DNA of 64,000 nucleotides from SXNM01 sp964586155 (GCA_964586155.1 CAZPHC010000012.1:1-64000); one strand, 5' to 3'. Shown: positions 43,738 to 53,589, counted from the stretch's first letter. Numbers and translations are program-made. The notes: generated from the sequence alone by a model not told the origin.

Positions 43738-46700
43738 TCAGTACAGGTTCAAACACTGGCCGCCGATCGGCGACGGGAAGCCGAAGCAGCACTTGGGCTG
43801 GCTGCCGACCTGGCAGGTCGTCGTGCTCGAGCCGCTCCACTTGCCGGCCGTCAGCGTCGCCGTCGCCTTGAGCGCGATGTTGGCGTTGCTGGCGTAGCTG
43901 GTGCCCGACAGCGTGAACGTCACCTTGGCCGTGACCTCGGAGTTCGTCGACTTGACCTCGTCCTTGGTGCAGCGGAACCACTTCAGGTAGCAGACGCCCG
44001 CGACCTTGTCGACGCAGTAGTCGCTGCAATCCCAGCCGCTGATGGCGTCCGCGACCTCCTTGACGATGGTCTCGATCCATTGGAACAAGAACGTGCCGAT
44101 CTTCCACGTCGACAGCGTCGCGCTGCCCGAGATGCCGATGCCGTCGGCGCCCGAGCCGGCCCAGATGTTGGCCGCCATCTTGACCACCTTCAGGTCGATG
44201 TCGGTCGTGCCCTGGAAGCCGTCGGCGCTGCTCGCCGAGAACGTCGCGAACGTCGACTTCGGGAAGGCGTAGAGCTGCATCCAGCCCTTGCCCGAGATGT
44301 CGAACGCGAGGCTCTTGGGGATCGTGCCGGCCATGTCGACGCCCAGGTCGATGGCGTAGGTGTTGGCCTGGAAGTTGCTCGAGAAGCTCACGCCCGAGGT
44401 CGCCAGCGTCACCGCCGTCGTGCTCTTGAGCAGCTTGGCCAGCTTGACCTCGCCGGTGCCGGTCCAGGCGACCGCGCCGCTGGTCGAGATCGACGTGCTC
44501 ATGCCGATGTCGAGGATGCTCGCGAGCGTGAGCTGGCCCGAGGCGCCGGCGCTGGTGGTGCCGCCGCCGTTCCACTTGAAGAAGGCCTCGCCGCCGCCGA
44601 GCGAGAAGCCCGAGAACGGCGTCAATGTGCCCTTGCCGCGGATCTCGAAGGGCTTGGGCTCGGCACCGGCGGCTTGCAGCGTGACCTTGTAGCTGTCGCT
44701 CATGCCGAAGGCGCTGATGGTGCCGTCCAGGCTGAGGCTGCTGGCGAGCGTGCCGTTCTGCTTGCTCGCGCTGGCGATGAGCGAGCCTTCGTACTTGAGC
44801 AGCTTGTGCAGGTTCACCGAGAATGACGCGGTGCCTTTCGCGGTCGCCCATGGGCCCTTGCCGTTGGAGCCGGAGACCACGGCGACTTCGAGCGAGAGCT
44901 TGGCGATGCCTGCGTTGATCGTGCCCTTGGCGCCGATGCCGTTGCCGGCCTTGCACTCGGCGGGCGTCGTCGTGGCCGCGGCGTCGTAGGGGCGGCAAAC
45001 CCAGGCACGAGCCTTGGCGGCCTGGAAGCCGGCCGGGGCGAAGGCGGCGTCGCCGACCAGCGTGTACCAGTACTGCTTGTTGGCGTATTGGAAGCTGCCG
45101 GCGATGTCGCCCTTGAGCCAGTCGCCGGACTTGCTGCTGTCGAGCTTACCCGCGATCGTCGCCTGCACGCCGCTGCCGGCGTTGCGGATGCGCGCGGTGC
45201 TCGACATCGTCAGCAGCTCGACGCCGGTCAGGTCGACGTTGGTCGTGCCCGTGACGTCGAAGTCCTGGAAGCTCTTGAAGTAGCCCTTGACGTTGGCGTC
45301 GAAGACCGGGCCCACCGCCAGCCGCGCCTTGTTGATGAAGATGCCCTTGGTGCTGTCGAGCGCGACGTCGAGGTCGGCGATGGGCATGCCGCCGATGCTG
45401 CCGACCTTGGCCGTGCCGACCATCTTGGCCATCGAGTTGGTGCCGAAGCAGGCCTCGACCACAGCGTCGACCTTGGCCAGCGACGGGATGTCGAGCAACG
45501 TGCTGCCGGCGGCGCAGAGCCGGGCCGGGTTCCAGTCGTAGGTGATGGCGAGGCTGGTGGCGAGGCCGAGGTCGACGCCGTAGTTGACGCCCAGATCCAT
45601 GGCCGACGTGGCCTTGATGCCCTTGCCGTCGAGCTTGAGCGTGGCGTCGAGCACCTGGCGGCCAAAGACCTTGAGCCCGCCCTGGACGTCGAGCAGCAGC
45701 GGCGCGTCGAGCGTGCTGAAGGTGAAGATGCCGTCGAGGCCGAGCTTGCCGAGGTCGCCGCCCAGGTCGACCGAGAGGTTGCCGGTCTTGCCGAGCAGGC
45801 TCTTGGCCCAGAGGTGGTAGCCCTTGCCGAGCGAGCAGCTGTCGGGCGAGAAGCCGACCGTGCCGTCGGCGTTCTTGACCAGGCAGCCCAGGCGCATCGT
45901 CGCGCTGACGATCGGCTGGCGCTTGCCCTTCCAGTCGAAGGCGATCAGCGCCGAGGCGTCGACGCTCGGCAGGCTCTCGCTGCTGAGGTCGAGCTTGGTC
46001 GGGATCGGGAAGTTCGCCTCGAGGTAGAGGCCGTCGTCCCAGTCGTTGGCCACCGCGTTCGGGCCGTCGCCGGTGAGCACGACGCCGTCGCCGCCGCCGA
46101 TCGGGATGATCGTCAGCTCGCGGGCGTAGAGCCGACCGCCGATCTGGCCCGTGATGTACGCCAGATCGCAGCCGACGGTGATGCCGCCCGGGCTGCCCAT
46201 CAGCTCCAGCACCGCCTTGGGCAGCTTCAGGTCGAGGCCGGCCTTGATCTGCCAGCCGGTGTAGAGCGGGTTCGCCAGCGGCCAGAGGTACTTGAACTTC
46301 AACTCCTGGTCGTCGAGCGCGATCGTCGGCTTGGCGTTGGCGCCGTAGATGCCGTCATAGCCCGTGCCGAGTTTGCTGTTGTGCAAGTTGGTGTAGCCGT
46401 TGGTCTTGTCGAGCTCCTGGTCGAAGTCGATCTCCCAGCGGCCGATCAGGTCCGGGTCGTTGTGGAAGCCCTTGGGCAGCTCGAAGGCCTCGCGGTCGAT
46501 GTCGGTGGTCGTGCGCTCGGTCTTCCACAGGCGGATGTCGTCGACCGCGACGAGGCCGGTGCCGAGGTAGGTGTCGGCCGAACTGCCCTCGGGCATGGCG
46601 AAGCGGGCGAGGTCGTCCTTGGTGCCGGGCTCGCCGTCGGCTCCGTCGGCGCTGTCGAGCACGGTCACGGCGTCGCCGTCGATGGCGATGGCGACCTCGA

Positions 46701-49700
46701 AGGTCTCGGGGTCGCGGGTGATGGCGACGTGCTGCTTCACGCCGGCGCGCAGCACGCCGTATTTGGTCTTGATCACGCGGGTCCGCTCGGCCTCCGGCAC
46801 CTTGGCGTCGTCGGTGACCAGCTTGACCACGACGCGGGCGGCGGGCGTCTTGCAGTCCATGGGCTTGCCGTCGAGGCCGAGCGTGCCGTCCTCGCAGGGC
46901 GACGCCAGCTCGTCGGTGGCGATGCGCATGCTCGTGGTCGCCGAGGCGCGCTCGTACAAGATCGCGGCGGATTTGTTGGTGCCGAGCTTGTCGTCGCGGA
47001 CAAAGAGCTCGTAGGTGCCCCAGTTCCAATCCTTGCTGCCGCTGTAGATGCGGATCTTCGAGCCGCCGAGCACGGCCTCGCGGCGGTAGGGGTCACCGAC
47101 CAGCGTCAGGCCCGGCACCAGCTGGCTCGGGCTGACCGACGCGGCGATGTGCGCGCCCCAGATGTTCAGGCTGCCGCGCAACGTCGCGACCTTCTCCTGG
47201 CCCTTGTCCGGGCCGGCCGGCACGGTGAAGCGCGCGTCGCCGCGCAGCTTGAAGCCGAACGGCCACTCGACGCCAAAGCGCTCCTGGTTGTGGGTCGAGG
47301 CGTAGACCAAGAAGCGGTCGAGCGCGAAGTTCACGGGGCCCGTGTCCATCTTGGGGATCTTGGTGTCGAGCTTGAGCGACTTGAGCAGCGGCGCCCACGG
47401 GGCCTTCTTTTCGGCCCACTCGCCGTCCTCGTAGACGCGCACCGTCTTGGCCTCGTTGACCAGCCGGTGCAGACCGTCGGTCAGCATGTTGACGACGTTG
47501 GTCAGCTGCTCGGTGCCGAGGTTCTGCAGGTCCAGGCGCAGCAGCAGGGCCGGCATCTTCTGGCAGATCGCCGGCGCGTAGCAGAAGCCCGACTTGCTCG
47601 GCACGGTGTCGAGGTAGACCGAGGTGCCGATGGTGCTGACGTTCTTGGGCAGCGTGTCCATCAACGAGCCGTCGGGGTTGACGCCGACCGGGCTGTTGTA
47701 GGTGTTGAGCGCGATCTTCGGCCACGGCGCGTCGAACTTGTCGGTGAGCATCAGGCCCTGGCCCGAGAAGCCAAACGCCGTCGGCGTCGGCGGGATGGTC
47801 GGCCGCAGCTTGGCCGAGACGCCGCCGTTGAGCACCGCGATATTCGGCAGCCAGAAGGGGTTCTTCCACAGGCCCGCCAGCGCCAGCGTGCCGCCGAGCG
47901 CGCCGGTGGCGTCGGCCTCGAACTGGGCGAGGCCGGTGAGGTTGTCCTTGTTGCCGTCGCGGTCGATGGTCGTCAGCGCCAGCTTGCCGCCGACGTAGAC
48001 GCGCACCGTGCCGGGGAAGTCGATGCGGGCGAAGACCTCGTCGATCGCGGCCTCGTGGATGGTCGGGATGCCGTAGCTCGGCTTGATCAGCGGCCAGTCG
48101 ACGTCGAGCTTGCCCTCGAGGCGGAACTTGTCCGGGCCGACCCAGGCCAGCTCGACGCTCGCGGTCGGGTTGGCGAAGTAGCTGCCGACGTGGTCGAGCA
48201 CCGCCGTGCTGCGGATCGACAGGCCCTTGTAGAGCGCGAACGTCGCCTCCTTGCCGTCCGTGCCGGTCGTGGGGTCGCCGTCGAGGTCGACCGCGAAGTC
48301 GTCGACGCCGTCCGAGCTGGCGATGACGTAGGTCGGCCGCGACTCGAGCACGCCGGCCTTGGTCTTGGCGTGGCCGAACTTGATGGCGAACTTGCCGGCC
48401 TGCATGGTCTGCTCGGCCACCGGCGCGGCGAAGATCATCTCGGGCGAGCCGGGCAGATCGCCGTTGTCCTTGCGCCGCCAGAGCGCCCGCACCAGGCCGT
48501 CGACGTGGACCTTGTCGTTGCCGGGCACGTGCACGCTGAGGTTGGTGTCGACGTCGACCTGCGGGTGCTCGCCCTTGTTGTTGGCGTAGGGCGCAAAGAC
48601 GCGCACCTTGCCGCCCTTGCCGCTGACGGTCAGCACCTCGCTGCCGACGACCGCGCCGAGCGGGTCGACGCCTTGGAAGGTGCAGCCGTTGGCGTCGCAG
48701 CCAGCCGGCAACCACGGGCCGACCAGCTCGAGGCTCTTGGCACCGAACGCGCCCTCGACCCAGGCCGGCACGTTCCACTTGGCCATGCCGCTGCCGGTGA
48801 GGTTCAGGTCGGTCTTGGCCGCGACCAGGCGCGTGACGGCGCCCTTGGCGTCGATGCGCAGGTGCACGCCGACGTCCTTGAGCGACATCGTGGTCGTGCC
48901 GTCCTCGACGACGATGCCGGCCTTGCCGACCGCGGTCTTGGTCGCCTCGCCGATGCTGTCAGCCGCGCCGCGCGCGTCGAGCCACGCTGCACCATCATGC
49001 ACCAAAACGCTTCCGATCAGCTTGGTGAAGCCGGCGAAGCGCAGGTCGTAGGGCGCGTTCGACGGGATCGCCAAGAAGGGCAGCCAGCTCGTGGTGCAGG
49101 CCGCGTTGCCGCCGTCGCAGGCGCGCAGGGCCAGGCTGTGGCGCAGGCGGGGCTGGCCGGTCGCGTCGAAGATCCAGCTGGCCTTGCCCCCCGAGGCGGC
49201 GTCAGCGCAGGCCGAAGCCGTGGCCGCGCCCCGGTCGACGCAGCGGCCGGCCTCGGCGACGTAGCGGTCGTCGCGATGCCACCACGGATCGGGCGTCGCC
49301 TTGCGCCAAGCCGACTCGGCGGCGGCGCAGGCCGCGGCGCCGCCGGCGATCTCGCACAGGCCGGCCGCGCTCGAGAGCTCGGCGGTCGCGCGCAGCACCG
49401 CGCCGTCCTTGTCGAGCTGGCCGAGGCCGAGGTCATGCCAGAGCGTCGGCGCCGGGAACGTCGCGCCGTCGGCCTGCAAGCAGGTCTGCGCCCCGGCGGC
49501 CAGCACCTTGACGCCCAGCAAGGGCAGCAGCGCGCCGGTCTTGCCGAGCAGGTCGCCGGCGTCGAGGCAGAGCGCGCCCTTGCCGCCGTTGGCCGCGGCG
49601 TCGTAGCTGCCGGTCAGGCCCAGCGTGCCGAGGCCCGCGGTCGCCACCTGGGCCGAGAACACGGGCGCGCCGAGCACGCCGGTCGCGAGATCGAGGCAGC

Positions 49701-52152
49701 GCGTCGCCGCCAGGGTGGCCTTGGCGTCGCCGCCGAAGCTGACGGCGGGCGTGGCGACCAGGCAGACGCTGCTGCCCTGCACCAGCGTCGCGTTGCCGAC
49801 GGCGTTGGCGAACGGCGGCAGCGCCAGCGGCGCCGAGGCGCTGGCGTCGAGGGTCTGCAGCTTGCCGTCGGCGCAGGCCGAGATCGTCAGCTCGGTGGCC
49901 GCGCCGGCGACCGGCGTGGCGGTGTAGCTGCCGCCGAGGCAGAGGCCGCCCTTGCCGTCGAAGCCGCCGCTGAGCGCGACCTTGCCGAGGCCCGGCAGCG
50001 TCGGCGTGGCCAGCAGCTGCGGCGCGGTGAAGGCGCCCGCGCCAGCGTCGAGGCAAGCGCGGTAGGTCAGGACGGCGCCACCCGGCAGGGCGTTGGCGGC
50101 CGGACCTTCGACGCAGACGAGGCCCTTGGCCGTCGAGGTTCCGGCCAGCGCGACGGCGCCGACGATCGGATCGACGATCGCGCCGAAGAGCTCGGTCGCC
50201 AGCGGCTTGCCCTGCTGCCAGCACTGGCGCAGGCGCAGCTTGTGCACCTTGCCGTCGTCGCCCGGCGCGGGCAGGTCGACGGCGGTGTCGCCCTCGACGC
50301 AGGCCTTGGCCTCGGCCGCCGGCGCGTCATCGCCGCCGCTGAAGCTGCCGTCGAGCACGAGCTTCGAGAACGGCGCGATGGTGGTCTCCGTGGCCTGCAG
50401 CGCGAGCTCCCAGGGCGCGCCGTCGGGGCGCGTCGCCGCAGCGGCAAACAGCGCCGCGGTGATCGCGGCGCCGTCAGGCGGCGTGCCGAGCGCGGCGCCG
50501 GCGTTGGCGACGCCCGCGTCCTGCAGGTCGAGGCTGGTGCTCAGGGCGCCGGCCTTGCGGCTGCGGCTGCCGCTTGCGCTGGTCGAGGACGCGCCGACCA
50601 CGCCGCCGACCAGGGCGACGCCGGTCGGCTTGACCAGGGTCAGCGCCAGCGTCGTGTCCTTGCCCGGGGCGAGCTGGCCGCTGACGACGGCGCCGAGGCT
50701 CTGGCCGAGGTAGGGCAGCACCACCGCGCCCGAGACGCCGACCGTCGCGGCCCCTTGCGGCCAGACGACCTGCACCTCGGTCGCTTGCAGGCCGAGCAGC
50801 GCGAGCGAGGCCGCCTTCAGCGTCAGCGTCGCCTTGCTGCCGACGGTCGTGCTGCCCTTGGCCGGCGCCTTGACGTCGTCGAGCTGCAGCGTGCCCTCGA
50901 CGGTGCGCGTGATCGCGCCGTCTTTGTCCTTGCACACGGTCAGGACGCCGCCGATCAGCTGCAGCGGCGCGTCCTTGGGCAGCGCGACGGGGCCCGACAG
51001 GCAGAAGGTGATAGGGTCGTCCTTGCCGGCCTTCTCGATCGTGCCGCTGAGCGTGGCGCTGCCGAAGACGCCGGTGTCGAAGTCGGCCTTGCCTTGCACC
51101 GTGTAGCTGTCGCCGGTCATCGGGCCGTCGGCCTTGAGCTCCTTGGCCTCGGGCGGCAGCAGATCGCCGCAGGCGCCTTCGTCGATCTTGCCGTCACAGT
51201 TCTGGTCGATGCCGTCGCAGATCTCCTTGTTGGTCGGCAGCACGCCGGCGTCCTTGTCGTCGCAGTCGCCACCCTTGGCCACGGCGCCCGCGGGGCCCTG
51301 GCAGAAGCAGCCGAGCGCCTTGCCGCCAGCGCCGTCCTGGTCGTCGTCGGCGTACCAATCGACGCACGTGGCCTTGCTCGGCGCCGTGCAGCTGCCGGCA
51401 GCGCAGGCCTCGCCGCTGGTGCAGGGATCGCCGTCGTCACAGCTGGCGTCGACAGGCGGCGCGGCGCAGCCGCCGGTGGCAGCGCAGGCGCCGGGCGCGC
51501 AGCTGTTGCCGGTCAGGCAGGCGACGCCCATCGGCAGCTGCAGCTCGGCCGGTTCGCTGGTGGCGACCAGGTCGCCGCCGTCGGCGGCGAGCGTGTGCGT
51601 GACCTTGCAGCGCAGCAGGTCGCAGGTGCCGGCCTGCCCGGCGAAGTCGGCCGAGCCCGCCGCGGTCTCGGCCCAGCTGCCGTCGTTGTGCTGCCAGGAA
51701 AAGGTCGCGACGGTGCCGACGGGCGGCGCCGCGGAGGTGACCTTGCAGGTCCAGACGTCGGCGCTCTGGGTGACGATGACCGTGGGCGTCGCGAGCGTGA
51801 CGGCGGTGTCGGGGGCGGTGGTGGTGTCGGGGTCGCTGCTGTCTTCGGGCGCGACGTCGCCGCTGCCCGTGTCGCCGCTGCCCGTGTCGCCGCCGGCCGT
51901 GTCGCTGCTGGCCGTGTCGCCGCCGCCCGTGTCCGCGACAGCGGTGTCGGCGCCAGCGGTGTCGGCAGCCGTCGTGTCGCCTGGGGTCGCGTCCTGGCCG
52001 GGTGCTGCGTCGGCCGTCGTGGTGCCGAGGTCGTCGGCGGCCTGGACGTCGCTGGCGGCGCTGGTTCCGTCGGCGCCCGCGCCGTCGGTGCCTGCGCACG
52101 CCGCGAGCAGCAGGAGCAGGGTTGCGGCAGGAAGTTGGGCAGAGATCCGCAT
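43738..52152 (-). CDS. Very large beta-rich lipoprotein with MopE-like motif (2804 aa)
   Basis: The ATG at 52152 has GAGG four bases upstream; the longer frame lacks a signal. The lipobox is LAAC (Cys19). A Thr/Asp/Gly linker with a 5-residue repeat follows (residues ~65-100). An Ig-like segment and one CDDGDPCTSGEAC unit come next. Residues ~260-327 have DADDDQDG- and CDGIDQNCDGKIDEGACG-like motifs, as in the Cu-binding-MopE repeat. About residues 1720-1885 resemble a LamG/pentraxin fold (QHVAITRDPETF, VDDIRLWKTERTT). The remaining regions are long runs of amphipathic strands with LDLKG/VDLSG-type repeats, like a beta-solenoid or lipid-transfer-type barrel. The last 200 residues carry a cluster of Cys. 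Function unknown. Confidence 0.9.
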   Translation of the reverse strand: MRISAQLPAATLLLLLAACAGTDGAGADGTSAASDVQAADDLGTTTADAAPGQDATPGDTTAADTAGADTAVADTGGGDTASSDTAGGDTGSGDTGSGDVAPEDSSDPDTTTAPDTAVTLATPTVIVTQSADVWTCKVTSAAPPVGTVATFSWQHNDGSWAETAAGSADFAGQAGTCDLLRCKVTHTLAADGGDLVATSEPAELQLPMGVACLTGNSCAPGACAATGGCAAPPVDASCDDGDPCTSGEACAAGSCTAPSKATCVDWYADDDQDGAGGKALGCFCQGPAGAVAKGGDCDDKDAGVLPTNKEICDGIDQNCDGKIDEGACGDLLPPEAKELKADGPMTGDSYTVQGKADFDTGVFGSATLSGTIEKAGKDDPITFCLSGPVALPKDAPLQLIGGVLTVCKDKDGAITRTVEGTLQLDDVKAPAKGSTTVGSKATLTLKAASLALLGLQATEVQVVWPQGAATVGVSGAVVLPYLGQSLGAVVSGQLAPGKDTTLALTLVKPTGVALVGGVVGASSTSASGSRSRKAGALSTSLDLQDAGVANAGAALGTPPDGAAITAALFAAAATRPDGAPWELALQATETTIAPFSKLVLDGSFSGGDDAPAAEAKACVEGDTAVDLPAPGDDGKVHKLRLRQCWQQGKPLATELFGAIVDPIVGAVALAGTSTAKGLVCVEGPAANALPGGAVLTYRACLDAGAGAFTAPQLLATPTLPGLGKVALSGGFDGKGGLCLGGSYTATPVAGAATELTISACADGKLQTLDASASAPLALPPFANAVGNATLVQGSSVCLVATPAVSFGGDAKATLAATRCLDLATGVLGAPVFSAQVATAGLGTLGLTGSYDAAANGGKGALCLDAGDLLGKTGALLPLLGVKVLAAGAQTCLQADGATFPAPTLWHDLGLGQLDKDGAVLRATAELSSAAGLCEIAGGAAACAAAESAWRKATPDPWWHRDDRYVAEAGRCVDRGAATASACADAASGGKASWIFDATGQPRLRHSLALRACDGGNAACTTSWLPFLAIPSNAPYDLRFAGFTKLIGSVLVHDGAAWLDARGAADSIGEATKTAVGKAGIVVEDGTTTMSLKDVGVHLRIDAKGAVTRLVAAKTDLNLTGSGMAKWNVPAWVEGAFGAKSLELVGPWLPAGCDANGCTFQGVDPLGAVVGSEVLTVSGKGGKVRVFAPYANNKGEHPQVDVDTNLSVHVPGNDKVHVDGLVRALWRRKDNGDLPGSPEMIFAAPVAEQTMQAGKFAIKFGHAKTKAGVLESRPTYVIASSDGVDDFAVDLDGDPTTGTDGKEATFALYKGLSIRSTAVLDHVGSYFANPTASVELAWVGPDKFRLEGKLDVDWPLIKPSYGIPTIHEAAIDEVFARIDFPGTVRVYVGGKLALTTIDRDGNKDNLTGLAQFEADATGALGGTLALAGLWKNPFWLPNIAVLNGGVSAKLRPTIPPTPTAFGFSGQGLMLTDKFDAPWPKIALNTYNSPVGVNPDGSLMDTLPKNVSTIGTSVYLDTVPSKSGFCYAPAICQKMPALLLRLDLQNLGTEQLTNVVNMLTDGLHRLVNEAKTVRVYEDGEWAEKKAPWAPLLKSLKLDTKIPKMDTGPVNFALDRFLVYASTHNQERFGVEWPFGFKLRGDARFTVPAGPDKGQEKVATLRGSLNIWGAHIAASVSPSQLVPGLTLVGDPYRREAVLGGSKIRIYSGSKDWNWGTYELFVRDDKLGTNKSAAILYERASATTSMRIATDELASPCEDGTLGLDGKPMDCKTPAARVVVKLVTDDAKVPEAERTRVIKTKYGVLRAGVKQHVAITRDPETFEVAIAIDGDAVTVLDSADGADGEPGTKDDLARFAMPEGSSADTYLGTGLVAVDDIRLWKTERTTTDIDREAFELPKGFHNDPDLIGRWEIDFDQELDKTNGYTNLHNSKLGTGYDGIYGANAKPTIALDDQELKFKYLWPLANPLYTGWQIKAGLDLKLPKAVLELMGSPGGITVGCDLAYITGQIGGRLYARELTIIPIGGGDGVVLTGDGPNAVANDWDDGLYLEANFPIPTKLDLSSESLPSVDASALIAFDWKGKRQPIVSATMRLGCLVKNADGTVGFSPDSCSLGKGYHLWAKSLLGKTGNLSVDLGGDLGKLGLDGIFTFSTLDAPLLLDVQGGLKVFGRQVLDATLKLDGKGIKATSAMDLGVNYGVDLGLATSLAITYDWNPARLCAAGSTLLDIPSLAKVDAVVEACFGTNSMAKMVGTAKVGSIGGMPIADLDVALDSTKGIFINKARLAVGPVFDANVKGYFKSFQDFDVTGTTNVDLTGVELLTMSSTARIRNAGSGVQATIAGKLDSSKSGDWLKGDIAGSFQYANKQYWYTLVGDAAFAPAGFQAAKARAWVCRPYDAAATTTPAECKAGNGIGAKGTINAGIAKLSLEVAVVSGSNGKGPWATAKGTASFSVNLHKLLKYEGSLIASASKQNGTLASSLSLDGTISAFGMSDSYKVTLQAAGAEPKPFEIRGKGTLTPFSGFSLGGGEAFFKWNGGGTTSAGASGQLTLASILDIGMSTSISTSGAVAWTGTGEVKLAKLLKSTTAVTLATSGVSFSSNFQANTYAIDLGVDMAGTIPKSLAFDISGKGWMQLYAFPKSTFATFSASSADGFQGTTDIDLKVVKMAANIWAGSGADGIGISGSATLSTWKIGTFLFQWIETIVKEVADAISGWDCSDYCVDKVAGVCYLKWFRCTKDEVKSTNSEVTAKVTFTLSGTSYASNANIALKATATLTAGKWSGSSTTTCQVGSQPKCCFGFPSPIGGQCLNLY
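51856..51960. repeat. 15-bp coding tandem repeat
   Basis: Seven units related to GTCGCCGCTGCCCGT encode the GDTGS-like linker of the 2804-residue lipoprotein. The first units are nearly identical and the last two diverge. Confidence 0.8.
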
Positions 52153-52220
52153 GGTACCTCGTTTGCAATGGTCCTTGCAAAATGACGTAGGCTGGAGCGT
52201 AGCAACTCCAATCGCTTCGG

Positions 52221-52253
52221 GAACTGGCCAGTTCTGGTCTGGCCTGACCAGAA
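52221..52253. promoter_or_regulatory. Overlapping palindromes upstream of the 2804-residue lipoprotein gene
   Basis: A perfect 14-base palindrome (GAACTGGCCAGTTC, 52221-52234) overlaps an inverted repeat with 8-base arms (TTCTGGTC / GACCAGAA, 52232-52253). They lie 70-100 bases upstream of the start codon, a position suited to an operator. They could also form RNA hairpins. Confidence 0.5.
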
Positions 52254-52363
52254 TCGGACAGCCTGCGGGCAACTGCGAACGGCAGGAGATCTTTTGCAGA
52301 GTGGCATGCGTGACGACCCGGGCCTTGGGTCGAGGGCGACGAAGGCAACATCGTTGCGGGTAG

Positions 52364-52385
52364 GGACAGGCTTCCATGCCTGTCC
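52364..52385. repeat. GGACAGGC hairpin
   Basis: GGACAGGC, loop TTCCAT, GCCTGTCC: a perfect 8-bp stem. Similar GGGACAGGCT hairpins occur as scattered repeats in some bacterial genomes. It overlaps the start of the cysteine-rich fragment. Confidence 0.5.
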
Positions 52386-52570
52386 GCGGGTGCACCTGCG
52401 TCGGGCAGAAGCTCGGCTGCGATGATGGTGACCCCTGCACTGCCGACAGCTGCGCCGCGTCCGCTGGCTGCGCCCACACCGCCAAGGCCGACGGCGACGT
52501 CTGCACCGCAGACGGCTGCACCGAGACAGGCTGCGTCTGCCAGGCCGGCGCTTGCGTCCTCGCGGCGAAG
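52376..52570 (+). pseudogene. Fragment of a cysteine-rich repeat gene
   Basis: The frame from ATG 52376 reads CTCVGQKLGCDDGDPCTADSC and two more Cys units, with the same spacing as the large surface proteins in this window. The Cys pattern then ends abruptly in unrelated sequence with no signal peptide and no ribosome site. It is probably the remnant of a deleted or rearranged lipoprotein gene. Confidence 0.6.
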
Positions 52571-52754
52571 TGGGGCCCAAGGTGGCAGGCGCGATGGCGG
52601 GCGGACGCTGAGCTCCTCTGGCAGCAGCACCGCAGCGATGGCATCCTCGCCGTGGACCCGGATGATGCGCCGGGCGAGGAGCTGGAAGGTGGCGGATACG
52701 GACGGCAACTGGGATGAGGTCGCCGGGGATCTGCGGACGCGCGGCACGATCGGC

Positions 52755-52976
52755 ATGAACGAGCTCCCGGCCCAGCGCATGCGGCAGGCGATGGCGATGC
52801 AGCAGCTCGGCATCCAGCTCCAGCGCCAGCGTCTGCTGCGGCAGGCGCGCGAGGCAGGCGAGCCGACCGACGACGCCGCGATCGACGCCAAGCTCTTCGC
52901 ATGGCTGCTGCATCGGCCGGGTGAGCGGAGTGATCGCGCGCGGCTCGCGGCGCTGCGCGCGAAGGTCGGCGGATGA
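52755..52976 (+). CDS. Small helical protein, possible antitoxin partner (73 aa)
   Basis: The stop overlaps the next start as ATGA, so the two are probably made together. The protein is Gln/Arg/Ala-rich, predicted as two long helices, and has no Cys or hydrophobic segment. The start is uncertain: a GTG at 52689 would add 22 residues. Its size, charge and position ahead of a nucleotidyltransferase fit an antitoxin, but no named antitoxin family is recognised. Confidence 0.6.
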   Translation: MNELPAQRMRQAMAMQQLGIQLQRQRLLRQAREAGEPTDDAAIDAKLFAWLLHRPGERSDRARLAALRAKVGG

Positions 52977-53569
52977 CGCCGGAGGGGCTGCGGCGCGTCG
53001 TCGCTGACGTCGACACGCTGGGGCGACCATGGGCCCTCGCCGGCGGTCTCGCGGTCTCGATCTGGGCGGACCCGCGCTTCACCCACGACATCGACATCGC
53101 CGTCGCCGTGGCCAACGACGCTGAGGCCGAGTCCATCGTCCACGCCCTGCTCGGTTGCGGATGGCAGATCGGCGACGTCGTCGAGCAGACCTATACCGAG
53201 CGGATGGCGACCGTTCGTCTTGCGGTTGAGGCTGGCGAGGGGCCCCAGTTGGTGGACGTTCTCTTCGCGACCAGCTCGATCGAGCCGGAGCTTGCCGCCG
53301 ATGCCGCGAGGCTCGAGGTCCTGCCGCAGCTCACCGCGCCCGTGGCACGCCCCGAGGCGCTGGTCGCGATGAAGCTGCTCTCGGTCGAAGCTGCTCGGCC
53401 ACAAGACGCCATCGATCTGCGCGCCCTGCACGCCGTGATGGACGCGACGGCGCGGGAGCGTGTCGGTGCGCTGGTCGCGTTGATCCATGCCCGCGGCGCG
53501 GCGCGGGGACGTGATCTGCGCGCGGCGTGGCTACATTGGACGCGTACCGGAGCCGCGCCGGCGTCCTAG
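52973..53569 (+). CDS. Nucleotidyltransferase-fold protein, AbiEii/MNT-like (198 aa)
   Basis: The N-terminal part has the nucleotidyltransferase signature: Gly24-Gly25 in a LAGGLAVSIW helix, then Asp39 and Asp41 in HDIDIAV, which would bind metal and nucleotide. A later strand (LVDVLFA) carries the third Asp. The middle PVARPEALVAMKLLSVEAARPQD motif, with Lys in the MKL helix, is typical of AbiEii-like and MNT-type proteins. Together with the small upstream gene it may be a toxin-antitoxin pair or a housekeeping nucleotidylation module. The GG-DxD core supports the fold strongly; the toxin role is inference. Confidence 0.82.
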   Translation: MTPEGLRRVVADVDTLGRPWALAGGLAVSIWADPRFTHDIDIAVAVANDAEAESIVHALLGCGWQIGDVVEQTYTERMATVRLAVEAGEGPQLVDVLFATSSIEPELAADAARLEVLPQLTAPVARPEALVAMKLLSVEAARPQDAIDLRALHAVMDATARERVGALVALIHARGAARGRDLRAAWLHWTRTGAAPAS

Positions 53570-53589
53570 TTCGGCGGCAGCGACCGGCA

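Noticed and set aside
45088..52185. A 2365-codon plus-strand frame opposite the 2804-residue lipoprotein
   Set aside because: Same cause: an Ala/Arg/Gly/Val-rich shadow frame. The minus-strand frame has a lipobox, ribosome site and recognisable motifs.
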